Below, in pieces: positions 12,301 to 24,800 of a stretch of 64,000 nucleotides of DNA. The DNA is from Breviolum minutum Mf 1.05b.01. Taxonomy: Eukaryota; Sar; Dinophyceae; Suessiales; Symbiodiniaceae. The notes beneath the pieces were generated by a model. It searched no databases. It saw only the letters and a program-made list of their open reading frames with translations, and was not told the DNA's origin. Made by a program: the position numbers and the translations under genes. The stretch covers positions 86,385 to 150,384 of the forward strand of contig DF239922.1 in NCBI GenBank assembly GCA_000507305.1, written 5' to 3'. The stretch's first letter is position 1, and every line of letters starts with the position of its first letter.

Positions 12301-15300
12301 GTACTGGCAGCGGGTCTCGTGCTGCTGATCGAAGGTGGTCAGTGGTTTTGGCCACCTGTGCGTGTGGGGTTCGTTCGGAACCTGCCAGGGACACCATACC
12401 AGTTGCCTGGCAGGAGGGAATTGCATAATCTGCTGGAAACTTGCTGAGCGCCGTTGCTGATTTCTTTTTCCGACTGTTTCCTGTGGATTTTTATATAATA
12501 AGTCAAGTTTTTTGCTTTTTCACCAAAGAGGTCAGATAGGCTGCACACATCTACCCGGGACTTTTGGCTTGGCCTTGACTTGGCCTTCTTGCAATTCCTG
12601 CACAAATTATATACTTGAACCGGTCGGGGTCTATGGTGTATGTAATACTATGTAATCTATGGTGAATGGTTCCACACAAAGGGCAGCATCTGAAAATTTT
12701 CTGTGCATCAGGTGCTCAACGCAGCAGATTAAAAACAGCCGACACACACGTGACCCCAATGACACCCTATATGCCTATGACGCCGTATAGCCTATAAGAT
12801 TCTATCTGTACCGTCTACTTGTTATGCTGTTCCTTGAGAATTCGAGGCTCGAGACTGAATCAGTGCAGCCTGTTGTCTTTCGAGTACGCGGATTTCTGCA
12901 TGAAGAGGACTTGCCATGGATGGGGTCATGCCACAGGGTTTGAGTCGCGGAGTCATGGGAGGAGACGCGACAACGGTGTAATTCCTGAGGCTAAATCCTT
13001 TTTGTACCTCCATTTTCGTGTTTGAGCTGACGTGTTGACGACAGAGGGGGGCAGAGAGAAACAAGACGAAGCACCTTAGCAGACTTCACTGGCCAAGTTT
13101 ATCGTTTGTTTGCTCCCAGGAGTGTGATGTGATCATTGCAATGGGAGAAGCCAACATGTCTGAATCACCCGTGGTTCCGATGGACATACATGACAAGGAC
13201 ATTGATGCAAAAGTATTCCGAACCAGTACCCAAGCGCGCATGAACAGTGCAAGCAGTCCATTGCTACTCGGCTTCTAACGGGGTGCGGAGCAGTGTCAAT
13301 CTTTTGGCCTTGCAAGTTTGTGAAGCTGTCTACCGCGTTGTTTGGCGAGGCTGCAAGAACTGGATCACCGAATCAGCAACCTCACCAGAGTTCCTGTCTC
13401 GCACAATGAAGAGGTACAAGTCCTCAGGTATCGCACAGGTGAGTTCTATGCAGCTCACAATGATAACTTTGACCCTGCTTTCTACCAAACCAGCGTGGAA
13501 TCCTGACTTGCATACTTTGGCACACTTTGTATCCCCCAAAGCCTAGCTTTGCTGAATTTTGCAGAACTTTGTCGTTCCGGACGCTGACGTTGGCTTGTAG
13601 ATTGTAGATATTTGCATGTTTTGCCACCCTGAGGACTACATCGACAAAGGGCACCGCAATCGTTTGTTGACCGTCTTTTGGTATCTGACGAACGTCTCCA
13701 AAGGCGGCGAAACCAACTTCCCACGAGCCAATGCCTTGCCGCAGCCAGAGGACAACTGGGAGTCGCTGTGCTTATATTATATGCACATGTATGTATGTAT
13801 GTAAACTTCTCCGAAGAATGTCTTGAGATTTTTGTAGCATTGTATACACCTAAAATAGTGCTTGCTGGTGAAAAACATATTTTCGGAAAAACCAGAATGT
13901 TTTCCGTAAGGATTCGGCAAAAGCAACCATGCTCCTTGCATGTTGAAGATACGTCATAGACTCGTTTCAATTTCCACTATCCCTTCGGAGTGGTAAAGGG
14001 TGAAGTTCCATGAAGGATGTGCACAGCTGCGAGCACGGTCTGAAGATTGGGCCGGAGGTTGGGACTGTAGTTCTTTGGTACTCTCTTCGCCCGAACGGCA
14101 ATCCAGATCCGACTCCTGGCATGTCTATGTTCTTTTGTCGGCAATTTCCCAGAAGCAAAGCATATAGACGATAGATGCACAAAATATATAAGTTAGAAAG
14201 CACATTCTTCTCTACAATACATATGTCGTCACATCCGCGTGCATTTGCGTTCGTGTGAAATTTATCTCTGTACTACATATATGGTATACATTGGTTTACG
14301 AATGTATACGAATACACGAATACACAATCATACAGACCTTGCACATGGTATAAGCGACCTCACACAACCTCACCCCAAAAGGTAGCTAAGGAAGGGAAAT
14401 CCTTCTTATTTCACGGAAATTGGTGAAATATTAGAATTTGGCCAGATTTTTGTAATTTCCTGGATATATAAATCGGTTGTTCCCCAAGCAATAGAACATA
14501 TGATTGGACAGATTTGTTCGATGGCCCCCCCAGACAGCTTCTTTAATCGCAATGCCTGGATCTCCAAGGAATGGTTTGCATGCAGGATGTCCAGTCGAAG
14601 AAGGGCAAAAGTGGTCCGCAAATTATTGGGTATGGAACAAGCCGCGGTCCTTTGAAATTAGCATGCCGGATGCTGATTCGGACGACGAGTACAGTGGACG
14701 CCTGGTGAAAGAATTTGCAAGAAGTTGCTTTGCCAAGAAACACATTTTTTTTAAAATCATTTTTTCGTTTGAGCTAAGAATAACCCACGATTCAGTTCAA
14801 TACTATACTGACTATAGTGAGGAGAGATGTCTGTGGCGACTGCAGCTGTAGAAGGGGCGAACAATGTCACAGTGGTTTTCACGAACCAGCAATCTTTGTC
14901 CATGTATTTGTGTCAACCTTAGACCTCTACCGCACTGCGGCGCTGCGCAACTCCAATGGCTAAATGATGTTTAATGCATCGAAACATATTAAACATATTA
15001 AAACACGTCGTATCATATTAAAACACATTACAACATACTGAAACATAGTTAGAATATCAAACATATTGAAACATATTGAACCGAACCATATTAAAGCATA
15101 TTGAAACATATTTAGTAACATATCAAAACATATTTTGAAACATATTCAATCACATTGAAACATATTATAGCTTGACAAGAACCTTCTGTGTTGGAAGGGA
15201 AGGCATGCAGAAGAGATTTGTGGACGTGTGCGATCTCTTGCGGGAGATCATAAGCACAAGCTGCAACCCACAAGGTTCTGGAAGCCGCCAGACAGAGAGC

Positions 15301-15821
15301 AAGAAGCCTTTATGGGAGAGATCCAATCCCAGGACAGATGTGGGCTCTCCATTTCTTAGTCTTAGCACTTTTTGGCCACTGTCCGCCATGTTAGTCATAA
15401 ACTTGTGAAGTTGAAGTGGAGAGTGTATTTTTCTTTTGGGCTGCAAGTTTGAGGCATTTGAGGCCAAAAATCTTTGATCGACCCGGCAGCGCAGGCAAGT
15501 CTCAGCATGCTGACATTTCCCGGACATATCTGGCACATTCGAGCGGGTGCCGACCAGTCAAGTGAACTCCTGAGCGCGCAGGCAGGCCAATGCATTGGAA
15601 GCTGGTGATTTGCTTTATCATGCTCGATCTGTAGAATAACTGATGACATTTGAGAGGAACACATACGTCAGGTGTTTGTTTGCACCGCTGTTGTGTTTGT
15701 GTGTGTTTCTGTGTGTGGTGTGCGTGTGCATTTGCGTGCGTCGCATCAGGTGATTGGTGATCGGCCTAAACAAGTGTTCGTCTTGTCCGGCGAACTAGAG
15801 CCAACGGAAGAAGAGCTGTAG
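12301..15821 (+). CDS. Prolyl 4-hydroxylase with C-terminal VHL-beta-like domain
   Basis: A multi-exon 2-oxoglutarate/Fe(II) dioxygenase gene. Exons: 12301-~12387 (LLIEGGQWFWPPVRVGFVR), 12839-12907 (VVFRVRGFLHEE), 13120-~13245 (ECDVIIAMGEA...VFRTSTQAR), 13350-~13500 (VQVLRYRTGEFYAAHNDNF: the iron-ligand H-x-D is HND), 13634-13750 (NRLLTVFWYLTN, GGETNFP), ~14005-14110 (GLKIGPEVGTVVLWYSLRP), 14569-~14704 (NGLHAGCPVEEGQKWSANYW: distal iron His and the 2-oxoglutarate-side segment). These follow the order of the P4H catalytic fold. Three later exons, ~14846-14911 (VTVVFTNQQSLSMYL), 15495-~15575 (LTFPGHIWHIRAG) and 15750-15821 (QVFVLSGELEPTEEEL, stop TAG), resemble the VHL beta domain (F-x-N...L-W; T-x-P-G-H-x-W). 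The joins 12907/13120 and 14110/14569 need GA donors. The hydroxylase call is strong, the VHL-like call moderate. Substrate unknown; the start codon was not located. Confidence 0.78.
14975..15172. repeat. Degenerate AACATATT(GAA) short tandem repeat
   Basis: About 17 imperfect copies of an 11-14 bp unit of type AAACATATTGA/AAACATATTAA, inside an intron between the first and second VHL-like exons of the hydroxylase gene. AT-rich with frequent indels between copies. Confidence 0.8.
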
Positions 15822-16003
15822 ACTTATTGCGTATAGGATTGACGTCCGTTGTTCCATCGCAAGACGATGTGCGACTTTTTCTCATTTTTACCTAAAAGAT
15901 GTATTTGCCTATGGCCTAAAGGCCTAAGGATTGTTCTCGCCTCAGCTGTAAATGTGCGGAGGTAGAGGGTCAGTAGCAGTCTCCATCACCGATAGCTGCT
16001 GTG
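15822..16003. other. 3' flank of hydroxylase gene
   Basis: A short spacer after the hydroxylase stop codon. It carries the near-palindromic GCCTATGGCCTAAAGGCCTA at 15909-15928. No polyadenylation consensus is expected in dinoflagellates and none was identified. Confidence 0.3.
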
Positions 16004-17095
16004 ATGGCGGGCAGTGTTTCAATTCAAACTCAAATCGCAGGTTACGGTAGCAGGGGAGGCAGGCGAGCAAAGGTCTTGTCTGCAGAGACTCCGGATGGAC
16101 ATGCAATTACGCAGAAATGGCTGCTGCAAAAAATCACTGCCGGAGCCCCCTTCTTCTGTTTGCAGTTTGTGTTTTGACGGATACTGTGAACTTGGATGTG
16201 CCAAGCACGTAGTGGTAGCTACTAGTAGGTTCTTTTGAGATTGTGGTGAACTCGTTTGAAAGCAACCTTGGAGAAAGGCTCAAAGTTGCTAGCCGCTTGC
16301 TGTGACATCACAGACAGCAGGTTTGCCTGTTATGTTTTGATACCTGCAAGTGCAGCTCAGCATGCAGTCGGACTAAGGCAGAACAGGCTGGTGCCCACCG
16401 ACAGTCTGGACGGGCTAATCAGATCGTGGCACAGAAGCCTCAAGGAGACCAAAGTGCTGAAGTGCACGCCTCATACATCCTCAAACGGCATCAAACAAAA
16501 GTAAGGAAATGGACGAGCTTTGAGATGCTAAGTGCGATCTAACGCGGTATGTGTTTTTGCTGATCATTTCGTTGTTTCTTCATTTTGGTGCTGTCCTGAA
16601 TTTCCCTTAGGCTACAGTAGAGCCGGGGACTTTATTCCAGAACGACTACATGACCCTTTGGAACGACAGCAACGATCCTGTCTCGGCGCTTTTGCAACTT
16701 GACCCTTGGGAGTTTTTGAGTGGCCTGTAAGGATGCACATCCCTGCTTCATACTTGTGACTTGTGGCTTTGATCTGCAAATTTTCAAAGATTGAAATGAG
16801 GCCCAAGGTATGTAGCCACGATTAGTTCTGGATTGTTCTTGACCGTCTAGCGTCTAAATGCCACCCGTCAGCGTAGCAGAGGCACGTGATATCGCATGAT
16901 CTTTTTGAGTTGACCGTCGACCATTTGGACTCTGTCAACGGTGGCAGCTACGGCCGTATCATTTTCAGGACAAGAGTTTCAAGCATGCAAAGTACAGACA
17001 CAATGTGCAAAGTGTTGGAAGCAACAACCTCAGGAGTGGCTATGTCATGACTGACATTCCAAATCAACCTCACCGGAAGCGCAGCTTGGATTGAG
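16004..17095 (+). CDS. Hypothetical multi-exon gene, unknown function
   Basis: A set of plausible plus-strand exons. An ATG at 16004 opens a frame through MAGSVSIQTQIAGYGS and is open to about 16170. An open frame at 16256-16501 carries LEKGSKLLAACCDITDSRFA. An exon at about 16611-16729, with acceptor TTCCCTTAG and donor CCT|GTAAGG, encodes NDYMTLWNDSNDPVSALLQL then DPWEFLSGL. A terminal candidate at 16968-17095 after TTTTCAG ends in PHRKRSLD and TGA. The reading phase across the introns was not proven, so these may belong to one gene or two. No domain was recognised. The 16611 exon, with consensus splice sites on both sides, is the best supported. Confidence 0.35.
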
Positions 17096-17477
17096 TTGGT
17101 GTGCCAGAGAAGCCTACGGTCCAACGAGTTATGTCATGTTGGGTCGGCATTTGCACTGTTGCAAGCTCATTTGGGTGGGCCTATATACTGAAATTGCTAT
17201 ATGTCTATCGACGCGATTCTAATATTGATGTGTGTACTGTCTATACGTCGATAAGTTTACGCATGGAATCTCTGTTCTGCATAACAATATACTGCAGTAT
17301 ACATATATGTATATATGCAGTACATCCACACACATACAGTCAAACACACACACACATGAATCTATATATTCACAATACAGTCTTTGTTATTTACATTATA
17401 TTATAATCATTTTTATTCCGCAACAGCAGAATGCTATGGGGTCTTTGCACAATATAGATTTCGGTGTGTTCTGGGCG

Positions 17478-17670
17478 AGGTGGGGCGGTTCCGGGAACCG
17501 GTTCCAGGTTTCGATGGGTTCCGCAGGAGGTGCTTCGAGGTTTCGATGGTTTCCGACCGGTTCCGGCGTTCGGAAGGTGGTTCCAAGGTTTGAATGGATT
17601 CTGACAGGCGAAATGGTTCCGCGAACTGGTTCCCGGTTTCGATAGGTTCCGAGGTTCGGAAAGTGGCAAT
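17478..17670. repeat. GGTTCCG-rich degenerate minisatellite
   Basis: Repeated GGTTCCG / GGTTTCGATGG / CCGGTTCC words at roughly 12-45 bp spacing, with inverted copies (CCGGTTCCGG is self-complementary). More GC-rich than its surroundings, which are TA/CA microsatellites (17285-17400). It would read as low-complexity peptide in all frames and is judged non-coding. Confidence 0.7.
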
Positions 17671-17919
17671 GCTCTCCGGAGAGGAATTCTTAAACCTCCT
17701 TGCTGTTGGGGATACCACCTACGCTTATTCTATGATAGCATACTATCGTATTATATGGTTTTGTGCATGCTACCTATTGTGGGATTAGATTCATAAGTAT
17801 GAGGACATTAAATACATACCATAGTCGATCATTTGATGTTCTTCTGAAGAGTTTGGAGTCTTGGGAATTTCGCACACTCGCCCGTTGAGGGCGCATAAAC
17901 CATCATAAACCTCCAAGCC

Positions 17920-18282
17920 AGGTTTACAGCTGAAGATCTCGAAGGATGTGAAAGCACTTGAGTACGATGACCAGCTTTTCGAGCCGCTCTTCATTGGTGA
18001 GTCAAATGCAAAAAACGATCAAAACGTACGATAGTACGCAATGGTATACCATAGTATGCAATAGGCATTAGTATACAATAGAAACAGTATCAAGACCCTA
18101 AGCCTCTCAACCCCCTAGCATTACTTTCGCAGGGTTTTTTGCAGACGTACAGAGACCAAGTTGCTGAGCCAAGGCGACCTGCCAGAATGGCGCAACTTGT
18201 GCTGCAAAAGCACTCCCAGACTGAGGTGTTTCAGGGGCTCTTAAAATGTATCTTCTCTAGCACCCCAGCCAAGATGTAATGT
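17920..18282 (+). CDS. Two candidate exons, unknown protein
   Basis: Exon ~17924-17995 encodes KPGLQLKISKDVKALEYDDQ then LFEPLFIG, ending at ATTG|GTGAGT, a consensus donor. The next candidate follows a TTTTTTGCAG acceptor at 18143. It is open in two frames; one gives ARMAQLVLQKHSQTEVFQGL and runs to TAA at about 18280. The first exon is convincing by composition and splice site; the second is uncertain in frame. No family recognised. They may be the 3' part of the gene beginning near 16.0 kb. Confidence 0.35.
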
Positions 18283-18484
18283 GATTTCAAGACAGCCAGG
18301 TGCCCAAGGTATGTTTCTTTCTCTTTGTGCGATAGACGTTTGATAGTGCTTTTTCATATCTTCCAAGGCTGGGGCTTCTAAAACGTGCTTCATGGATGCT
18401 TGCGAGTGCTTTCGAGATGGAGTATGACATGGAAAAGAACACTGTAGTTTGTCTGCAGTCAGTGCAGCCTCTCTGAAAGTGAGC

Positions 18485-18862
18485 GCATGTGAGCATCTCG
18501 GGAAGAAGAAAGAACACAAGCAAGAAAGCAGGCGAGGAGAAAGAGAAGGAGAAAGGGACAGAAAAAGACACCAAGAAGAGATGGAGAGACAGAAACAAGG
18601 AAACACAAGGGAGAGACAGGCAGGAAAGAGGCGAAAGACCAGATAACGAGAAACAAAGAGTAAGGTGAAAAAGATACAGGCAGAGAGATAGAGAGAGAGA
18701 GGGAGAGAGTCAGAGACGAGACAGAGAAGAGAAAGAAAGGAAAGAGNAGNGAGAGAGAGNCGACGACGTACGTACGTACGACGTACGACGTACGACGACG
18801 ACGAGACGAGAGAGAGAGAGAGAGAGAGAGANGAGAAAGAGAGAAAGGGAGGGAAAGGGTAG
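18485..18862. repeat. Purine (GA)-rich tract with embedded ACGT repeats and ambiguous bases
   Basis: About 370 bp of nearly pure purine on the plus strand (GAGA, GAAA, GGAGAG words). Around 18761-18805 it is interrupted by self-complementary CGACGTACGTACG-type repeats. Ambiguous bases (N) occur at about 18747, 18750, 18760 and 18832, so the assembly is unreliable here. The long minus-strand frame across it (serine/leucine rich) is a composition artefact. Confidence 0.85.
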
Positions 18863-21800
18863 AGGAAACTAAAAGTTGCGAAATTGGAGAAGATGTTGGA
18901 AAACACGAATGATACACTGATATACAAAAGAGTTTTTGAAATATCAAGGTCACAATGCTACTGACCTTCCAAGCCAAGCTTGCCCCATGCTCTATGTTCT
19001 ACAATGCTTTTGATTCTTGGAACTGAAATCAATTTAATCCAGGTGACAGCAGGTCCAAGAGCAGCTGTTCTAAAGCCTTTCTGGGAGAAAGTGGTGGAGT
19101 TGAAGCCAACAACGCAGGAGAGACAGTGGAAGCTCGACTGCGATTGCGTGCAAGAAAGACTCAGCCTCCAATGCAGTACGCAATGATTGGAGTGTTCAAT
19201 CTTCCGTCGCTTCTTTCCAAGGACTTGGGAGCCCATGAAGCATGTCCAAATGGAACATGCATATGGTACTGCCTCATTGGTGACAGCCTAGTTAATCACT
19301 TCGTTTCGTCCTTAGCTGCAGTTCTGATCAGAGCTCAAAAGCAGTCCTCTGGACTCGTCCATTTTGTGTGATTTTGTATGATTTTGTATGATTTTGTTAT
19401 ATCAGACTCGTGACACTGGAGGGTCCTTGAAACGAAACTTGGCTTCAGGCTACAATATGAGGATTTGTTTGCCTTGACCATCAGTTTCAAGATGTGCCAA
19501 AGGCCAACATTTTGACAAGCACTAGGATGCCAGAGGGGCATCTTTACTTTTTTGCAATGTACAGATCTTCTTTTGACGGCTTTCACTTTGAGAGTTCTGA
19601 TCGGACCTCAAAGAAGCGTCTTTGGTGCTGTGTGATGCTTCGTGCGGTTCTGTTACTCTGCTTTGCTTGCAGTTCCGTGCGCTTTTGCCCTGGTTTCATT
19701 TTCAGCTTGTCACCTTTTGACTGATGCTTAGCACAGACATGCCAATGTTGCATGCTGTCGCGCAGTTGTTCTGAGACTAGCAGGCATTTTCCAGCATCAC
19801 GTGAAAGCGTTTGACCTCAAGGTGGCACTTCTTGCCACGCAGGTAGCTTTGAATCTGCCCGTTGGTCACTCGATGGGAGTGCGATCTGTACAGCAAGGTT
19901 TTGCATCCTGTAGAAGATACCCTGACAGCCCTCGAGCGCCGCCTGCTCTAAGTGTCAGGACTGGACGCGCCCTTTGATTTGCGCGTTAGGTGCTCTATCT
20001 GTCCAGGCATCTGAAGGTACTCGTAACCTGCGCCGACCAGAAAACATAAGCCGATTGTCAGGTTGAGTCAAGTTTCCTAATGGAAGGAGGGTAGGTGTCC
20101 CAAGTTCCAACTACTCTTCAAGATGAGGTTCATACAACATGTTGAAGTTTGCCCGAGAGAGTGAACTTTCTGAATTTCTGAGTTCGCAAAAGAACTTTGC
20201 AGCTTTGCTATCTTCATCCCAGTTGAGGTGGATGAACTCTTGGATAAACTTTGCCTGCTGCGGTGACCCAAATATTCAGGACCCGTGCAGCATCATGCTA
20301 ATCATGCAGCACTGTACTCTTGTTTTCTTTCCGCGCTTTTGGCGACGGTTGATGTCAGATCTTGGTGCAATCTCCTCACTTTCAGCACAAAGCCACCTCA
20401 CGGGTTCGGACTCTTGTTGATATGACCAGGAGATGAAAGGAGAATGGAAGCAGTCGTCATCTCAACGTGGCAGTCGCAAGCAAGCTGTTAGACACTAATA
20501 GTACCATAGTATACATTAGTAATAGATTCTCACACCGTCACGAAGTCATATTATAGTGATAGTGATATAGCATAGATAGTGCTGTAGCTTTTTGTATTGT
20601 CTTTTGGCAGCTGTGTCAGCACCGTCTCGGGACAACCAACAATGAGGTTCAGCCTGAAGTCGTCTGACATCATGATTTGGGACTCTCGAACATGTTTTGG
20701 GAATTCATGTTTTGAGAAGTGATGTCTGGCCAGCCGCAGTGGAAATTGTTCGACTTGGCCTGCTCGGCCACTTAAAATGAATTGACTTCAGCAGTTGAAT
20801 TGAGCAGCGTGGCCGAATTTGGCCGGCTGAGATTGCTAGACTGTGACTAGACCAAATCTATCTACTATGAAAGGAAGTTTGGTTGAGGAACTTCCGAGTT
20901 ACTGAGATTTAGGAATCGAAAGCAATGGTACTTCAGAGCAGTTCAGGGAGCATGGAGAGCAGTAGCTGAGAGATCAGAAGCTGAGAGATCACAGAAGCAG
21001 TGAGTCGTGAGATTGATTGTAGTAGTCAGCACAAAATCATGCTTGATCTTGGTAGGTTTGCATCTCAAGGGTTGCTTGTGGACGTTTTGTGCGATATGCG
21101 GCTACGTGCCCTAAGCGTGCTGCGAGCTGCCAAAGATAAAAGTCAACGACTTTAGGCATGATGCAATTCAATTAGATCGCCCACATCTACGAATCTTACC
21201 CTGCTTCTGAAGCCACAACATCTTAGCTGTGCATGGTGCTGTGAACCGCATGGATTAAGACAGCTTAAGTGGAGTAGGAAATGCATCGCAGAAACAGCGG
21301 CTGGGAGTCGGACACAGACATGACGGGGACACGGAGGCGGACATGGGCATTAGAAAGACACCAACGCGGACACTGTAGGCATTCTTCCGGGACTTATAAA
21401 CATTTTCCCACTGGAAGCTTCTGACTGCGGCTAGCCTGGGTACTACTTGTATTCTATTATCGTCTATTAACCATTATCTATTATAATTGTATACATTTTA
21501 TCATATATTGTAAATATTATTATTATCATCAAAATCAGCCACCATGGCAGAATTGCAAGCAACCATAAGTAACCAGTGAGATACTTCAAACTTGTTTTTC
21601 ATTTTCTTAGATGCCATCAATCAAGACCATTCAAGACATGTCTTTTAAATTGTTTTTTTGGCGTTGTTGACATGCTCTCGTTGGATCGAACGATAGCATG
21701 ATCGAAAAGCTTGTGGGCTTGAGGGTGGGAATGTCGCCAGGACGGAGTCGAAGGTTGGAGAGTGGATAAGAACCTCTTGCAGCGTCGCAGAGGACTTCTC

Positions 21801-24800
21801 GCCGGGGGACCCACCGTTGATACCGTTGATACATGTCGATACCCAGATCAGCGGCAAGGGCGGAAGGGCATAGGGAGAATATCGAGGGATTGGGGGGCCC
21901 GAATTTGCGAAGTGTTGATTGCAGCGGGCTTTTCGAGGATATGGCTTTAATTTCTGGTCAACCATGTTTTGACCGAAGCCTTGGCAAAAGACCCGAGGAT
22001 CAAGCAAAGCAGATCATGTCATTCCGATTGTGTTGGGCAATAGAGTATAGGACAATGATGGATAATGGTGGTGCAGCAAGTGGTGCACATCAATAATCTT
22101 CAAACTTGCGTTGCTCAAGCTTTCAAGCAAGGCTGAACGTATTCGCAGTTTGGCTTTTTGTTTTTGTGCTAAGAGTCCTTGCCTTTACTCCGTCCCTTTG
22201 ACCTGTCCTGCTCTCAAGTGTCCAGAGTAGAACGGAAAATGGCCAAGCAAAGTGATCCCAGGTGGCAAGTGCTCATGAAGACATCACTGAGCTTATCATA
22301 TATGCAGTATCTATTTAAGCATTATTTGCATCGTATTGATCTTCAATTTTTTTCAATGTGTTCTTTGTTTAGCTTGCTGCGAGCTGCGCTCTGTGGAGCG
22401 ACCATGCCGCTAAGAGGGAAGGACCAAATTTCATTAAAGTTCCACGCAAACTGAAGGCTTATAGACCATGAAACCATGATTCCTTGGCCTTGAGCAGCCT
22501 TGAAGCCTGGGAGCATCGCAACATGGAATTTGCATCTGGCCAAAGTGGTTTGAGTCTTGGCTGCAGTGGCTGTAGCTTCCTTTACTTTTTTTTTTGGATT
22601 GCAGTTTGGAGTCAATTTGTAGCACGCACATACAATTGGATTCAACTTTAAAGGCACCAGTAGTGCTGGTTGACATGATTTCCAGACTCCGTATAAGAGG
22701 AAGCGTTGAACATCACCATTAACATGTCCATGTCGTATCAGGTACGCCAGACTGATCAGACCTTGCTTCCCCCATTATGGAATACTAACACACTTAGATA
22801 GAACAGCAAGCACAATTTTGATTTGAGGCATGCATGTCTTATTCCATTGGAAGCAACGGCATTTTGAGGTACACTACTGGATTTGTGCAGGCCCCTCTAA
22901 AAACAAACCGAAAAGCAACAGAACAATCCTACACAAGTTGTACATCTATCGAGATGATCGGCTCACAAACATACATACAACAAACAAGCAAAGAAAGAAA
23001 GAGAGCCAGAAGGAAAGAAAGAAAGAACCAGCTTGAACAATCTTGAACACATGTTTTTTTCCTCAGGTGCCCTCCACGAGCGCCTTTGCAGTATGCTGTC
23101 GGGCCAGTGCCGCCGAGGCAACACATTTATAATTTTGAAGTGTGGCTTGCTAGTTTCGCTTTACAGCAACATTAACTACATGCCACACCACCACCTTTTA
23201 GGTTCTAATTAAGATTTGGATAAGATTTGATTTGCGGGTTTCGCTTTCAAATGCCAAAGCAGTTCCCAATACCCTCCACAGTTCCAGTGGGGTTCTTCTT
23301 TTCATTTCCCCTCCCTGCCACACAACCCCACAGAGCCCACATTGTGCATGCGGGGCAAATGAAGATGCCTGCTATCCAAGCACGTAAACACTATGCAAAC
23401 TAAGAGCGTTTGCTTTCTGATGAAATGTGCCTCTGGACGTGGCGAAAGGATGACATAGATACCGTTGTCGCAACTGGTTTGAACGCCCCCGCAGCCCTCT
23501 TCACAAATAGCCAAATTCTGTCCAGAGGGGCAAAGACTTCTTGCATATCTGGACAATAAATGCACCGCAATCGCAAAAGGGTCGGAGGCTTTTCCAAACC
23601 CAGCTGTTCTCCAACTGCGCGCCCTGAGAGGCTGCGAGTTTTGACGCCTGGTGACGGTGTTGCTTGGAGACATTCCACGTCATTTCGCTTCGTGAATTGC
23701 TGCATCCTTTTGCCGATAATTGGCTTTCTAACAGCTTCAGCTGCTTTGAGATTTTTTTTAGGGGGGGGCTGCTGCTTTCAAGCCTCCTCAAATGGAGGTT
23801 CAGTTACGCTGTGGCACCCCACCACTTCAAGCTGCCCATCGCATTTCATCACCAATACAACTGGGAAGAAGCGTGTAGCTTGGTATCATTTCGCATAGCG
23901 ACTTTGTGAGTATCCCGTAGTCAGCAGTTGGTGGTAAATGCCAACCAAGCTTCTGGAATCTTCCAGGGACATGACTCAGTTGAGCTTGTGCAAATCAAAA
24001 ACTCAGGCAAACAGTGCAGCTATGCCGCACTCCCTCACCAGTGCGTCGGTTGGATCTCAGGGCGCGGAATGGGCTGCTAGGGTTCTTGACAGGAGTCTTT
24101 TTCAGTCAATCTGAATATTGGGATTGGGACGCTCAAGACTTTGATCCTTGGAAATTGATGGACCAAATACTGCTCGAATGCTTGAATCACTTTAATCATA
24201 GTCAAACTTTAATGATTATCACACAGCCGCTCCTTTTACAACACTACATTTTCACGCATTGCCTACTCGACTCTACCACAAGGAGGTTGCTCGCTTTCAG
24301 GCCTCACCGTTGTCTTCCCGTAATCAACGTGTTCTTTTTGTTTCAAGACTGACTTTTTGCAAAGAGCCTGAGTCACCCATTTCGGAGAGAAAATATCAGA
24401 GGGGATATTGGCAGTGCTTTTATATTTACTGGTCACTGATGTACTGAAATACTGACATTGACATGCTATACGCGCAAGTAACATAAGCTTCATAACCTAG
24501 GTCTAAATACAAAATCCAATTTTCAAATGATGTCAGATCTGATGTTAGAATGCACACTGTAATGACGATGTCAGAAGCACTTTGGAGATACTGTTGTGAT
24601 TTGATTTTGATCAGTTTCATTTTAGCCAATGACTGAAATGGATCAAGCACGCGTGTTGCACTCTCCCACAGTCTTATTCTGTTAGTTCTTAAGGGATTGC
24701 AATTTCTCACATTTCTTCAGCTTGGAGTGTGTATGCTCGATATGCGAAGTCATGTGCTTGTTTACGCAGGCGGAAACACTTGGCCGATCTCCAAGCCCTG

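Noticed and set aside
18241..18977. 228- and 172-codon minus-strand Ser/Leu/Phe-rich ORFs
   Set aside because: Produced by the purine tract and include ambiguous bases; no domain.
21690..21775. FKBP-type peptidyl-prolyl isomerase exon (SMIEKLVGLRVGMSPGRSRR)
   Set aside because: The resemblance is limited to a short G-x-x-x-G-x-x-R-R pattern. The expected I-P-P-x-L-x-Y-G strand and neighbouring FKBP exons were not found.
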